A DNA stretch of 40,600 nucleotides from Mycobacterium simiae (GTDB taxonomy: Bacteria; Actinomycetota; Actinomycetes; Mycobacteriales; Mycobacteriaceae). The notes beneath the pieces are model-generated. The model did not search any database. It was not told the origin of the DNA and saw only the letters and a program-made list of their open reading frames with translations. Positions 23,505 to 32,597 of the stretch are shown one piece after another. The position numbers were made by a program, and so were the translations under genes. Location: positions 1 through 40,600 of the forward strand of contig NZ_VTZN01000031.1 in the NCBI RefSeq assembly GCF_008370645.1, in the 5' to 3' direction. Numbering within the stretch: the stretch's first letter is position 1; each line of letters starts with the position of its first letter.

Positions 23505-24217
23505 CAGTTGCCCCCGTCGGGGTACTTCAGGTCATAGCCGGTCATCTTGCCGGTCTCGTCCTCATGCACGATGACCCGTAGCCGGTAGGGCATCGATGGT
23601 TTGTTGACGCCGTCGATGTCAGCAACCGTCACCCGCACCGACACCAGGACCGATGCGTTGTCGCTGACCGTGTCGATGCCTTCCAGGGCAGCACCGTTGA
23701 TGACGGCCTCCGATGTCGCGTTGGTGGCGCGAAACAGGCCCTTGAGGTTGTCGACGTTGTTGTTGGCGCTCAGCATTCCGCGCAGCGGCCCGCTGGTGCC
23801 GTTGACGAACCGGTTGACGGCCTCGTCGATGGTGTTGGGCGTGTAACTGAACATGTTGACCACCGTTTGGGTAGCGGTGTCGACGAACCGCTGTTCGCGG
23901 GCTTGCTCGGCCTCGGCAGCCCGGTGCTGACCGACCAAGGCCAACACACCCCAACTCAGCGGTGCGATGACCAGCACCGCGGCCGCCAGCGAGACCCCGG
24001 CAACCAGGCCGCGGCGAGCCCGTCGCCGAGCTGGCGGCCGGACCGCTGCCAGCGGCTTGGCAGTTTTCTTGGCCGGCTGCTTCGGCTCGGCTACGGTCTT
24101 GACCTCGACGGCGGCTGTGCTCGTTTCCCGGTCGCTCGACGCGCTTTTCGGGGGACCCGCCGCACGCGAGGCCCGCCGACGCGCCCGCTGCCTGGTCGTC
24201 GTTTGCTCGTCCGCCAC
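23504..24217 (-). CDS. mam4A: Mce4-associated membrane protein (Rv3493c-like)
   Basis: From the GTG at 24217 the product has 237 residues. A long basic, Ala/Lys-rich cytoplasmic N-terminus (about 90 residues: TTTRQRARRRASRA, KPAKKTAKPLA-type stretches) precedes one transmembrane helix (about 92-113, GVSLAAAVLVIAPLSWGVLAL). The external domain resembles the other mam protein (FVDTATQTVVNMFSYTP, MLSANNNVDNLKGLFRAT). The GTG overlaps the mce4F stop as TAGTG, which fixes the start over the longer frame to 24253. Mce-associated proteins of this type are part of the Mce complex; the basic tail may contact membrane or partner proteins. It corresponds to Rv3493c. Confidence 0.85.
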   Translation of the reverse strand: MADEQTTTRQRARRRASRAAGPPKSASSDRETSTAAVEVKTVAEPKQPAKKTAKPLAAVRPPARRRARRGLVAGVSLAAAVLVIAPLSWGVLALVGQHRAAEAEQAREQRFVDTATQTVVNMFSYTPNTIDEAVNRFVNGTSGPLRGMLSANNNVDNLKGLFRATNATSEAVINGAALEGIDTVSDNASVLVSVRVTVADIDGVNKPSMPYRLRVIVHEDETGKMTGYDLKYPDGGN

Positions 24218-25887
24218 TACATGGGCCTGGGTGCAAGCATGAGGTCTACCCAATTCTCCGCACTGGATGCGCCGTTGATGCCAGGCGCGAAGATACCAGT
24301 GCCGCCGGCCGGGTCCCTAAACGCACCAGTGACCTGGTCATATGTGGTGTATGCGGTGCCGCTGGCCTGCGGTTGTGACCCGGTGCCCACCGGCGGTGGC
24401 GGCGGCGGCAGCGTCTTGGGATACGGAATCAGCGGCGGCTGCGGCGGGTAATCCGGCGGCATCCACGAGGTGAAGGGCGGCGGCGGCCCATTGTCGTTGG
24501 GCGGCGGCGCGGGCTGCGCGGGCTGGTGCGGCGCCGGTCCCGGACCGGGTGCCACACCGGGCGGGGGCGATCCGACGATCGGAATGCCAGGGTCCGGATC
24601 CGCGTCCGGCGGAATGTAGGGAAACCTGTTGGGCGGCAGAATGTTCAGCCCGTCGGTTACCGGGGTGTCGTATGGGACCGGCGGACCGCGCCACGGGTTG
24701 CGACCAATCGGCACGTAGCCGTTGGGGTCACGACACAGCTGAATCGTCGGCGCCCGCTTGCCGGGGTACTCCTGGCAAGGGTAGTTACGGGCGCCGCGCA
24801 CGGTGGTGGCGTCGTTGTGGGCGACCTTGCAGTACATGTCCGTTGGGATTTCCCGCAGCCCCTCGTCGGCGGGCGAGCGGACCAACGGCGGGGGCAGGAA
24901 GCCGACGTTGCACGGCGGCGGGTCGTTTAGGTCGATCTTGAAGTCCAGCTTGGCGCCCTCGTCCTGGGGCACGCCGCCGGCGGCGGTGGTGAGCGCGGCG
25001 AACAGCGCCGGCAACACCACCAGGAGCTGCTCGATCGACTTGTGATAGATCACCCCCACCCGACCCAGGTTGGCCAGGCTGGCCGCCAAAGCCGGGAAGG
25101 AGGGTCGGATACCGGAGAACGCGGTGTTGGCTTCGTCGATGGCGTCCGGGGCGGTGGCCAGCGTGTCACGCAGCCGCGGGTCGGCTTGGCGCAGCTCGGA
25201 GGTGAACCGGGCTAACCCATCGGCGAGCGACGTGATGTCACCGCCAGCGCGGACCTGAGCCTGCAGGAACGGACCCGCCTGATCGATCAACTGCGCGACC
25301 TGCGGGTAGTTAGCGTTGGCTTCGTCCACCAAAAGCCGGGCCGATTCGAACAGCCGGGCCAGCTCGGGACCGGTGCCGTTGGTCGCCACGAAGGCCTCAT
25401 GCAGAACTTCGCGCAACCGGGTATCGCTGAGGCTGTTGACCAGCTTCTCGGCCTTGCGCAGCAGGTCGGCGACATCCTGGCCGATTCGGGTGTTGTTGCG
25501 GTCGATGCGGGATCCGTTGCGCAACATGGCCTTTGACGGATTGGCCGGCGGCACCAGGTCGATGTATTGCTCACCGATGGCCGACACGCTTTTCACCGTG
25601 GCGGTGACATTGGAGGGAACGGGAGTGCCACTGTTGAGCCGCATCTGCGCGGTGACGCCGTCGGGATTGAGTTCCACCGACTCCACCCGCCCCACCTGCA
25701 CACCGCGGTAGGTGACGTTGGCGTTCTTGTACAGGCCGCCGCCGGCGACGAAATCAGCGCTCGCCTCGTAGGTGCCGATGCCGAACGTGGCCGGCAACCG
25801 CAGGTAGAAAATCGCCGTCACAATCAGGGTGACGACGGTGATTACCGAGAATATGCACAGCTGGATCTTGGTGAGTCTGTCGATCAT
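24217..25887 (-). CDS. mce4F: Mce4F, substrate-binding subunit of the cholesterol importer
   Basis: The 556-residue protein has an N-terminal transmembrane anchor (about 8-29), the MCE/MlaD domain at about 35-120 (FVAGGGLYKNANVTYRGVQVG, VKSVSAIGEQYIDLVPP), a long helical region to about 300 (MCE tunnel helices) and a proline-rich C-terminal tail from about 420 (PPPGVAPGPGPAPHQPAQ). Six Mce proteins assemble into a periplasmic channel carrying sterol to the YrbE permeases; Mce4 is the established cholesterol importer of M. tuberculosis. It is comparable to Rv3494c (564 aa). The ATG at 25887 is 10 bp after the lprN stop. The GTG of the next gene overlaps its stop. Confidence 0.93.
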   Translation of the reverse strand: MIDRLTKIQLCIFSVITVVTLIVTAIFYLRLPATFGIGTYEASADFVAGGGLYKNANVTYRGVQVGRVESVELNPDGVTAQMRLNSGTPVPSNVTATVKSVSAIGEQYIDLVPPANPSKAMLRNGSRIDRNNTRIGQDVADLLRKAEKLVNSLSDTRLREVLHEAFVATNGTGPELARLFESARLLVDEANANYPQVAQLIDQAGPFLQAQVRAGGDITSLADGLARFTSELRQADPRLRDTLATAPDAIDEANTAFSGIRPSFPALAASLANLGRVGVIYHKSIEQLLVVLPALFAALTTAAGGVPQDEGAKLDFKIDLNDPPPCNVGFLPPPLVRSPADEGLREIPTDMYCKVAHNDATTVRGARNYPCQEYPGKRAPTIQLCRDPNGYVPIGRNPWRGPPVPYDTPVTDGLNILPPNRFPYIPPDADPDPGIPIVGSPPPGVAPGPGPAPHQPAQPAPPPNDNGPPPPFTSWMPPDYPPQPPLIPYPKTLPPPPPPVGTGSQPQASGTAYTTYDQVTGAFRDPAGGTGIFAPGINGASSAENWVDLMLAPRPM

Positions 25888-25897
25888 GCGCCCGCCC

Positions 25898-27055
25898 CTA
25901 CTGCCCTGCCGCGGTGCCGGGCGGAATCTTGAACGGGTCGGCCGCTTGCCCCGAAAGGTTGGCCAGTTCGCCGGTCAAGAAGTCGGGCGGGTTGACGATT
26001 TCGGCCATGTGCGCCATGTTCGGGTCAAGGGCATACGACGTGGTGAAAAACGTCTCACCGAGCCGGCGCAGCGTCAAGTCGAAGGTGGTGTACACATTGA
26101 GGTAGTCGCCGCGCACCGCCTGTTTGATGCCGAAGTTGGGGAACGGGAACGTCAGCAGCAGCTGTTGCGAGGTGACGAAATTCTTGCGGTTATCGCTGAT
26201 GGCTTTGACCACCGCATACAAGTCTTTGAGGTCGGCGGCGAAGTCGGTCTTGGTCTTCGACAGCACATGCGCGGTGACCGTGGCCAGCCTACGCAGCGAG
26301 GAGAACGCCTCGACGATGTGGTCTCGATTCTTGTTGAGCACCCGAACCGCCGCGGGCAGTGTGTCTAGCGCGCGGCCCAGATTGTCCTTGTCGCGCGCCA
26401 GGATTGCCGAGAACCTGTTCAGCCCGTCGATCGCGGCGATGATGTCGTTGACCTGCTTGTTGAGCCCGGCGGTCAACTCCGCGAGCCTGGGGATCAGGTC
26501 TTTGAACTGGCCCTGCCGGCCCGCCACGGCCTGATAGGCCTCGTCGGTAATCTCTTCCAGCGCACCAACGTTGCCCTTGTTTACCACCACCCCGAGTGCG
26601 GAGAACACCTCCTCGGTGGTGGGATAGCGTCCGGTGGCGGACTCCGGGATGCGTGACCCGTCGACCAGCCGGCCCTTGGCAGGTTGATCGGGCGGTGCGG
26701 CGAGCTCAATATGCAGCGAACCCAGCAGCGAGGTCTGCGAGACCTTTGCGATCGCGTTGGCTGGCAGCGTTACGTTCTGGTCCAGGGCCAGCTTGACCGC
26801 GGCGTAGAACGATCCGTCGGCCCGCTGCTCAGCGTGGATGCCGGAGACGCTGCCGACGGTGACGTCGTCGACCATGACCGGCGAATTCTGCGGCAGCGTC
26901 GCCACGTCAGGCATTTCCACGGTGATCGAGTAGGCGCCGCCGCCGTGGCCGGCGGTGCCGGGCAGCGGAAGCGAGTTCAGCCCGCCGAAGCTGCATCCGG
27001 CGAGCAGCGCGCCGCCGGCCGCTACTGCGCTGACGCGCAGACACATTCGTGTCAT
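25898..27055 (-). CDS. lprN: LprN/Mce4E, lipoprotein subunit of the Mce4 importer
   Basis: From the ATG at 27055 (MTRMCLRVSAV) the product has 385 residues. A lipoprotein signal ends in LLAGC (C21), so the mature protein should be lipidated and membrane-anchored, as usual for the E subunit of Mce complexes. The MCE domain follows at about 40-120 (ITVEMPDVATLPQNSPVMV, VSQTSLLGSLHIELAAP), then a helical region rich in coiled-coil heptads (about 180-300). The start shares a base with the mce4D stop (TGATG), which rules out the longer open frame to 27382. It corresponds to Rv3495c (384 aa). Confidence 0.93.
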   Translation of the reverse strand: MTRMCLRVSAVAAGGALLAGCSFGGLNSLPLPGTAGHGGGAYSITVEMPDVATLPQNSPVMVDDVTVGSVSGIHAEQRADGSFYAAVKLALDQNVTLPANAIAKVSQTSLLGSLHIELAAPPDQPAKGRLVDGSRIPESATGRYPTTEEVFSALGVVVNKGNVGALEEITDEAYQAVAGRQGQFKDLIPRLAELTAGLNKQVNDIIAAIDGLNRFSAILARDKDNLGRALDTLPAAVRVLNKNRDHIVEAFSSLRRLATVTAHVLSKTKTDFAADLKDLYAVVKAISDNRKNFVTSQQLLLTFPFPNFGIKQAVRGDYLNVYTTFDLTLRRLGETFFTTSYALDPNMAHMAEIVNPPDFLTGELANLSGQAADPFKIPPGTAAGQ

Positions 27056-28434
27056 CAGCCACTCCCCTGCTCCGCAGGCGCCGGGGTGGGCGCCGGGGTG
27101 GGCAGCGGTCCCGGCCGCGGGCCGTATCCCGGAATCGAGCCGGGAGCCGGCGGAACAAGCAGGCTCTGCAGATCCGTGGTGTTGCTCGCCGCGGGCTGCG
27201 CCGCTCCTTTGGCCGGTATCCAGGTCAACTCCGGCACCGGTGTCTCCGCCTTGGCCTGAGTGGCCGGGGTGTCGTAGATGACCTGCCCCTTGTAGGCGGT
27301 GATGGTGTTGAGCGGGTGGAACATGATCGGCGGGTAGTTGGCCGTGAGCCGGCGCAGCACCGGCCCCAGCCGCTCCCGACACAACTCGGCACGCCGGAAG
27401 TACTCAGGCGCCGTGTTTCCCGCGGCGGTGTCGAAGGACCCGCCGCAGATGAACTGCACCGGGTTGGCGAAGTTGGGTATCGACAGCAGACCGTTCAGGG
27501 TGCCCTGCGCCGGGTCATAGATGTTGTAGAAGTTGGCGATGCCGGGGCCCGCCACGTGCAAGACCTGCTCGAGGTTGTCGCTCTGGTCGCTCAACGTTTG
27601 GGTGAGGTCGCCCAGCTGGTTGACCGTTTCGATCAGCGTCGAGTTATTTTGGCGCAGGAATCCCCGGATATCAGAGAGCGCCTGGTTGAGCGTGCTCAGG
27701 GTGTGATCGAGGTTGCGTGAGCTATCGGCGAGCACCTGCGACACCGACGCCACGTGCCCGGCGAACTGTACGATTTGCTCATTGCTTTGCGACAGCGCGT
27801 CGACTAAGACCTGCAGGCTCTTGATGGTGCTGAAGATGTCGTCGCGTGAATCCCCCAGGCGCCCAGCCACTTGCGACAGCTCCCGTAGTGCGTTGTGGAA
27901 GGAGTCACCGTTGCCGTCGAGGGTGTCGGCGGCCTGGTTAATCGCCGTTCCCAGCGGACCCTGCAGTTCTCCGGCCGCCGGACTAAGCGTGACCGACAGC
28001 CGGGTCAGCGACTCCTTGACTTCATCCCACTCCACCGGGACCGCGGTGCGGGCCAGGTCGATGCTGGCACCGTCGGCCAGCACCGCTCCCCCGGTGTAGG
28101 CCGGGGTGAGCTGAATGAACCGCGCTGCCACCAGATTGGGCGACATAATGACGGCCTGGGCGTCGCGGGGAACCTTGACGTCCGCAGCCACCGTCATGGT
28201 GATCTTGACGTCCGATGGCCGCGGCTCGATGGTGTCGATCTCACCCACCGGGACACCGAGGATGCGGACCTGGTCACCGGGGTAAAGCCCGACCGCGGAG
28301 GTGAAGTACGCGACGATTTTGCGACCGTTGCCGCCCGCTGAGGTCAGCACATAGACGCCCCCCAACAGCGCCGCGACCAGCGCGACGATGGTGACGGTAC
28401 GCAGACCCCGGCCGCCGAAAAGTTGCCTGATCAT
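27055..28434 (-). CDS. mce4D: Mce4D subunit of the cholesterol importer
   Basis: The 459-residue protein has one transmembrane helix (about 13-31), an MCE domain at about 35-115 (AYFTSAVGLYPGDQVRILGV, GEIDTIEPRPSDVKITM), then long helices (about 150-290) and a proline-rich end (GPLPTPAPTPAPAEQ). The pro-rich tail on D and F subunits is usual for mycobacterial Mce operons. The ATG at 28434 overlaps the mce4C stop by 4 bp, so translation is coupled. It matches Rv3496c (451 aa) in length and order. Confidence 0.92.
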   Translation of the reverse strand: MIRQLFGGRGLRTVTIVALVAALLGGVYVLTSAGGNGRKIVAYFTSAVGLYPGDQVRILGVPVGEIDTIEPRPSDVKITMTVAADVKVPRDAQAVIMSPNLVAARFIQLTPAYTGGAVLADGASIDLARTAVPVEWDEVKESLTRLSVTLSPAAGELQGPLGTAINQAADTLDGNGDSFHNALRELSQVAGRLGDSRDDIFSTIKSLQVLVDALSQSNEQIVQFAGHVASVSQVLADSSRNLDHTLSTLNQALSDIRGFLRQNNSTLIETVNQLGDLTQTLSDQSDNLEQVLHVAGPGIANFYNIYDPAQGTLNGLLSIPNFANPVQFICGGSFDTAAGNTAPEYFRRAELCRERLGPVLRRLTANYPPIMFHPLNTITAYKGQVIYDTPATQAKAETPVPELTWIPAKGAAQPAASNTTDLQSLLVPPAPGSIPGYGPRPGPLPTPAPTPAPAEQGSG

Positions 28435-29492
28435 GGTGATTTCGGCCTGATGATCCAGCGTTCCTGGATGAACCCGCGCAGGTAGTCGGCAAAGCTGTCC
28501 GGCAGCTTGCCGGGCTGGAAGACCGCGTCGAACACGGTGGCGATCAGCGGCGCCGGGATCGCGCCGTAGACGTTGACGTTGAAGCCAGGCCCGGAGCCAA
28601 CCACCTCGCCCAGCGTGGTCGCATAGGCAGGCAGCCGTTTGAGGGCCTCGGTGATGTAGTCACGGCGCTCGTTGAGGTTGCTTAGCACCAGATTGAGCTT
28701 CTGCAGCGCGGGGCCGAATTCCTTACGATTGTCGGCGACGAATCCGGAGAGCTGCGCCGAGACATCGTCGATCCCGGCGATCAGCGCACCCAGCGCCGCG
28801 CGCCGCTCGTCGAGCGCGGCGAACAGCTGGTCGCCGTCGACGATCAGCTTGTTGACCTGGTCGGCCCGCTGCGACAACACCCCGGTCACCGTCTTGGCGT
28901 GGGCCAGCAGGCCCTGCAGCGCTTCGTCGCGAGTATTCAGGGTGCGCGATAGCGACGTCACCCCGTCCAGCGCGCCGCGCAGCTGCGGTGTGGCGTCGTG
29001 CAGGGTTTCGGTGAGCACCTTCAGGGCCTGCTCGAACTGCGGCTTGTTCAGGTTGTCGGAGTTGCGACCCAAGTCCTGCAGTGCGCCGTTAAGCGTGTAC
29101 GGGGTGGTGGTCCGGCTCAGCGGGATGGTGGTGGTGTGCCCGCTGCCGGCCGGGGTCACCGCGATGGACCTCTCCCCGAGGATGGTGTCGGTTCGGATAG
29201 CGGCCAGCGACTGGTCGCCAACGACGACCGTGCGATCGACGCTGAACGTGATTTTGGCGCTGTCGCCGGCCAGGCTCACGTCGGAGACCTTGCCGACCTT
29301 GAAGCCCGAAACATAGACGTTGTTACCGGGAGTGATGCCGGCCGCGTCGGTGAAGTAGGCGTCGTAGGTCTTGCCCTGCGGCCAAAACGGCAGCCCGGCG
29401 TAGCCGAATGCGATCAGCACGACGCACACCACCAACACCAAGCCGAAGATGCCGGTGCGCAGCGGGTCGCGCTCACGTTTGCTACTTGGCAA
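28431..29492 (-). CDS. mce4C: Mce4C subunit of the cholesterol importer
   Basis: The 353-residue protein has a short basic N-terminus (SSKRERDPLR), a transmembrane helix (about 14-36) and an MCE domain (about 43-125: AYFTDAAGITPGNNVYVSGF, TDTILGERSIAVTPAG), followed by a helical region with NTRDEALQGLLAHAKTV-type repeats. Compared with D and F it lacks a proline tail, as expected for C subunits. It overlaps mce4B by 11 bp and mce4D by 4 bp. It corresponds to Rv3497c (357 aa). Confidence 0.92.
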   Translation of the reverse strand: MPSSKRERDPLRTGIFGLVLVVCVVLIAFGYAGLPFWPQGKTYDAYFTDAAGITPGNNVYVSGFKVGKVSDVSLAGDSAKITFSVDRTVVVGDQSLAAIRTDTILGERSIAVTPAGSGHTTTIPLSRTTTPYTLNGALQDLGRNSDNLNKPQFEQALKVLTETLHDATPQLRGALDGVTSLSRTLNTRDEALQGLLAHAKTVTGVLSQRADQVNKLIVDGDQLFAALDERRAALGALIAGIDDVSAQLSGFVADNRKEFGPALQKLNLVLSNLNERRDYITEALKRLPAYATTLGEVVGSGPGFNVNVYGAIPAPLIATVFDAVFQPGKLPDSFADYLRGFIQERWIIRPKSP

Positions 29493-30534
29493 AAGCGCAC
29501 CTCCCCTTGCTGGGATCCACCTGCCCGCCGATCGGCAGCAGGATATCGCTGCCGGCCGGTCCGTTGATCTTGAACGTCACCGTGCAGAAGTAGATGTTGA
29601 AGAAGGCCCCGTAGGAGCCCAGCGCCGCCAACCGCAGATAGTCCTCGCCCAGCTGCTCGACGTCGTTGTTGAGCTCGGCTTTGCGGTCGTCGAGCTCGGT
29701 GGCCAGCGGCCGCAAGTTTTCCAGGACGCCCTGCAATGGCCGCCGCGAATTCTGCAGCAGCTCAGTGAGATCCGTCGTCGTCGACGCCAACGGCGGGATG
29801 GCGCCGGCAATAGCGTCTTTGTTGCTGGCCAGCCCGGTGATCAGCTGCTGAAGCTGGTCGACACTGGCCGAGAACTGCGCGCTCTTGCTGTCGACGGTCG
29901 CCAACACCGCGTTGAGGTTGTTGATCACGTCGCCGATCAGCTGGTCACGTCGGCCCAGCGCCGTCGAAAAGGCGCTGGTGTCGGCCAGCACGTCGGACAA
30001 CGCTCCACCCTGGCCCTGCAGCAACTCGATGACGGCGCTAGTCAGCGTGTTCACCTTGTCGGCATCGAGACCTTTGAGCACCGGCCGCAGGCCGCCGAGC
30101 AGCGCGTCGAGATCCAGCGCAGGCTGGGTGTGCTGGGCGTTGATGGTGCCGCCGGGCGGCAATTTGCGCAGCTCACCTGGCCCCGAGGTGATCTCCATAT
30201 ACCGGTCGCCGACCAGGTTTTCGTAGCGGATCACCGCCCGCGTCGACGAGTACACCGTGTAGCTGCGGTCGATCGCGAACGCCACGTCGATGGTGTTGTC
30301 CGGATTGAGCTTGACGGCCTTCACCGAACCGACCGGCACCCCGGCGATGCGCACCTTTTGGCCCGCCTTCAGCCGCGAGACGTTGGTGAAGGTCGCGTGA
30401 TAGACGTTCGTCGGGCCAAACCGGAAGTCACCGAACACTACGACCAGCGCGGCACCCACCAGCAACATGACCACCGCGAAGATGCTGACCTTGATCACCA
30501 TCGAGCGGTGCGACGGCACACCCCCCGCGGCCAT
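29482..30534 (-). CDS. mce4B: Mce4B subunit of the cholesterol importer
   Basis: The 350-residue protein has a transmembrane helix (about 12-32, MVIKVSIFAVVMLLVGAALVV) and an MCE domain (about 40-125: ATFTNVSRLKAGQKVRIAGV, YENLVGDRYMEITSG). A helical tail follows and the C-terminus is GQVDPSKGRCAFAK. The sequence is close to remembered Rv3498c, with the same 350-residue length. Its ATG at 30534 shares a base with the mce4A stop. It should sit in the hexameric periplasmic ring or tube with the other five Mce4 proteins. Confidence 0.94.
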   Translation of the reverse strand: MAAGGVPSHRSMVIKVSIFAVVMLLVGAALVVVFGDFRFGPTNVYHATFTNVSRLKAGQKVRIAGVPVGSVKAVKLNPDNTIDVAFAIDRSYTVYSSTRAVIRYENLVGDRYMEITSGPGELRKLPPGGTINAQHTQPALDLDALLGGLRPVLKGLDADKVNTLTSAVIELLQGQGGALSDVLADTSAFSTALGRRDQLIGDVINNLNAVLATVDSKSAQFSASVDQLQQLITGLASNKDAIAGAIPPLASTTTDLTELLQNSRRPLQGVLENLRPLATELDDRKAELNNDVEQLGEDYLRLAALGSYGAFFNIYFCTVTFKINGPAGSDILLPIGGQVDPSKGRCAFAK

Positions 30535-31733
30535 CAGAAGTCGTCTCGTTCGGCGAAGGTGCCGTGGAACAAGAACTGCAGTGTCGAGGGCGCGTCGACC
30601 TGCAACTCGGTGAACGGTTCGTAGGGGATGTAAGCGTTGTCGGTGACCAGGAACGGCGCCCGGTAGAACGAGCCCCCGTTTTGCTTGGTCGGGATGTCGG
30701 GCAGGCCGCGACAGTTCGGGCCGCCGGAGGCGTTGACGATCGGCAGGCTCTCCGGGTAGGTATACGCCGGCGCGCCCAACACGAAGCTCGACGAAGTGAA
30801 CAGGCCCGCCTTGCGGACGCCGATCAGTGGGGCGAATTCTTTGATGCCACGCGCAATCCCGGCGAACAGGCAGCCGAATTCCGGCGAGTAGTCGGAGGCT
30901 ACTTTCAGTGGGGCCCGCAGCCGGTTGATGGCGTCGATGAAGTTCTGCTCGGCCGGCGCCAGTGTCTCGTAGGCGTTGTTGGCCAGGCCGATCGTGGCCA
31001 GCAAGGTGGTGTTCAGATCGCTCTGCCGGTCTACCACGGTCTTGTTGATGGTCGGCAAATTGTCGAACACGGTATTGAGGTCGGGCGCGGCGTCGGCGTA
31101 GACGTTGGTCACCAGGCCCAGCTTGCGGAAATCTTCCTGCAGGGCGGGCAGCTTCGGGTTGGCTTGGCGTGCCAGGGTATTTAGTCCCGACAACAGCGCG
31201 CCCAGGTCGTCGCCATGCCCGCGCAGGCCTTCGGACAGGGCGGACAGCGTTGCGTTCAATTCGACCGGGTCGATCTTGTGTAATAGGTCGATGAGGGATT
31301 GGAACAGCGTGTTGACTTCGAGCTGCACCTGCGCGGCCTCCACCCGAGCATCCGGACGCAGCGAAGTCGGCGACGGCGTCTTAGGTGGAATGAATTCCAG
31401 CGACTTGGCGCCGAAGATGGTGTTTCCGGCGATATGCACCGTGGCGTTGGACGGGATGAAGTGCATCTCGGCGCTTCTGATCGCCAGCCGCAGCCGCGCC
31501 TGGTCGCCGCTGTAGCTGATCTCCTCCACGGTGCCGACCTGGATGCCGCGATACTTGACCTTGGCGCCCTTCTCCATCACCAGCCCGGCCCGCGGCGAGG
31601 AGACAACGACGGTGTCGGTCGGGGTGAACGCCGAGGTGTAGGACAGATACGTCAAGACCGCTGAACCCACCAGCAGGCCGGCCAGCAGCGCCGCCGCCAC
31701 CCGCACGCTGGTGCGTCGCGATCCGCCTGCCAT
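30534..31733 (-). CDS. mce4A: Mce4A subunit of the cholesterol importer
   Basis: From the ATG at 31733 (MAGGSRRTSVRVAA) the product has 399 residues: a transmembrane helix (about 11-30), an MCE domain (about 38-125: SPRAGLVMEKGAKVKYRGIQ, IAGNTIFGAKSLEFIPP), helical middle, and a C-terminal domain with APAYTYPESLPIVNASGGPNC. The longer open frame to 31955 runs into yrbE4B and is not used; 399 residues agrees with Rv3499c (400 aa). It is the first Mce ring subunit, 14 bp after yrbE4B. In M. tuberculosis this operon is required for growth on cholesterol and for persistence. Confidence 0.94.
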   Translation of the reverse strand: MAGGSRRTSVRVAAALLAGLLVGSAVLTYLSYTSAFTPTDTVVVSSPRAGLVMEKGAKVKYRGIQVGTVEEISYSGDQARLRLAIRSAEMHFIPSNATVHIAGNTIFGAKSLEFIPPKTPSPTSLRPDARVEAAQVQLEVNTLFQSLIDLLHKIDPVELNATLSALSEGLRGHGDDLGALLSGLNTLARQANPKLPALQEDFRKLGLVTNVYADAAPDLNTVFDNLPTINKTVVDRQSDLNTTLLATIGLANNAYETLAPAEQNFIDAINRLRAPLKVASDYSPEFGCLFAGIARGIKEFAPLIGVRKAGLFTSSSFVLGAPAYTYPESLPIVNASGGPNCRGLPDIPTKQNGGSFYRAPFLVTDNAYIPYEPFTELQVDAPSTLQFLFHGTFAERDDF

Positions 31734-31747
31734 GGTCCTATCGAGTC

Positions 31748-32590
31748 CTATCCAGAGAGGTTGAAGTTGCCGGATGCGCCGTAGACGGCGAGTGAGATGA
31801 ACAGCGTAATGACTACCACCACGATCAGTGACGTGCGTACCGCCTGACCGACGGCCACCCCGACGCCGACCGACCCGCCGCTGGCGTTGTAGCCGTAGTA
31901 GGTGTGCACCAGCATCACAGCGATGGACATCACGATGGCCTGGGCGAACGACCACAACAAGTCTGAGGGGATCAGGAAGGTATTGAAGTAGTGGTCATAT
32001 AGACCCGCGGACTGACCGTTGATGAACACCGTGGTGAAGCGGGCGGCGAAGAAGGCTGCCAACACCGACAGCGAATACAGCGGGACGATGGCCACCAGGC
32101 CGGCGATGAGCCGGGTGGACACCAGGTAGGACACCGAGTGCACCGCCATGCATTCGACCGCGTCGATCTCCTCGGACACCCGCATGGCACCGAGCTGAGC
32201 GGTGGCTCCCGCGCCGATGGTGGCCGCCAGCGCGATGCCGGCAATCACCGGCGCAACCACACGTACATTCAAGAAAGCCGACAGGAAGCCGGTCAGCGCC
32301 TCGATACCGATGTCGCCCAGCGAGGAGTACCCCTGCACCGCGATGACCCCGCCGGACGCCAGGGTCAGGAAAGCCGCGACCCCGACCGTGCCGCCGATCA
32401 TGACGAGCGCCCCTGCGCCCAAGGTCATCTCGGCGACCAGACGGACCGTTTCTTTGCGGTATCGCGTGATGGCGTTGGGGACGTAACGCATGGTTTCGCC
32501 GTAGAACAACGCCTGCTCGCCGAAGTTATCGACCGGCCCCTGCAGCCGGGACATGAGCCGGCGAAAGCGGAGCGTGGCGTCATAGCTCAC
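31748..32590 (-). CDS. yrbE4B: YrbE4B, MlaE-type permease of the Mce4 importer
   Basis: The 280-residue integral membrane protein has about five to six hydrophobic helices and the MlaE-family cytoplasmic loop with EEIDAVECMAVHSV, the conserved coupling motif that contacts the ATPase. With YrbE4A it forms the inner-membrane permease; the ATPase (MceG, Rv0655 in M. tuberculosis) is encoded elsewhere and is not in this window. The length equals Rv3500c. The gap to yrbE4A is 7 bp and to mce4A 14 bp, so it is part of one transcript. Confidence 0.95.
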   Translation of the reverse strand: MSYDATLRFRRLMSRLQGPVDNFGEQALFYGETMRYVPNAITRYRKETVRLVAEMTLGAGALVMIGGTVGVAAFLTLASGGVIAVQGYSSLGDIGIEALTGFLSAFLNVRVVAPVIAGIALAATIGAGATAQLGAMRVSEEIDAVECMAVHSVSYLVSTRLIAGLVAIVPLYSLSVLAAFFAARFTTVFINGQSAGLYDHYFNTFLIPSDLLWSFAQAIVMSIAVMLVHTYYGYNASGGSVGVGVAVGQAVRTSLIVVVVITLFISLAVYGASGNFNLSG

Positions 32591-32597
32591 CGGGTGC

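Noticed and set aside
25898..27382. Long form of lprN with 109 extra N-terminal residues
   Set aside because: The extension lies inside mce4D and would bury the lipoprotein signal; the ATG at 27055 overlaps the mce4D stop and directly precedes the lipobox.
29449..30624. 391-residue plus-strand ORF opposite mce4B
   Set aside because: An antisense shadow of a well-conserved gene; no ribosome site and no recognisable domain.
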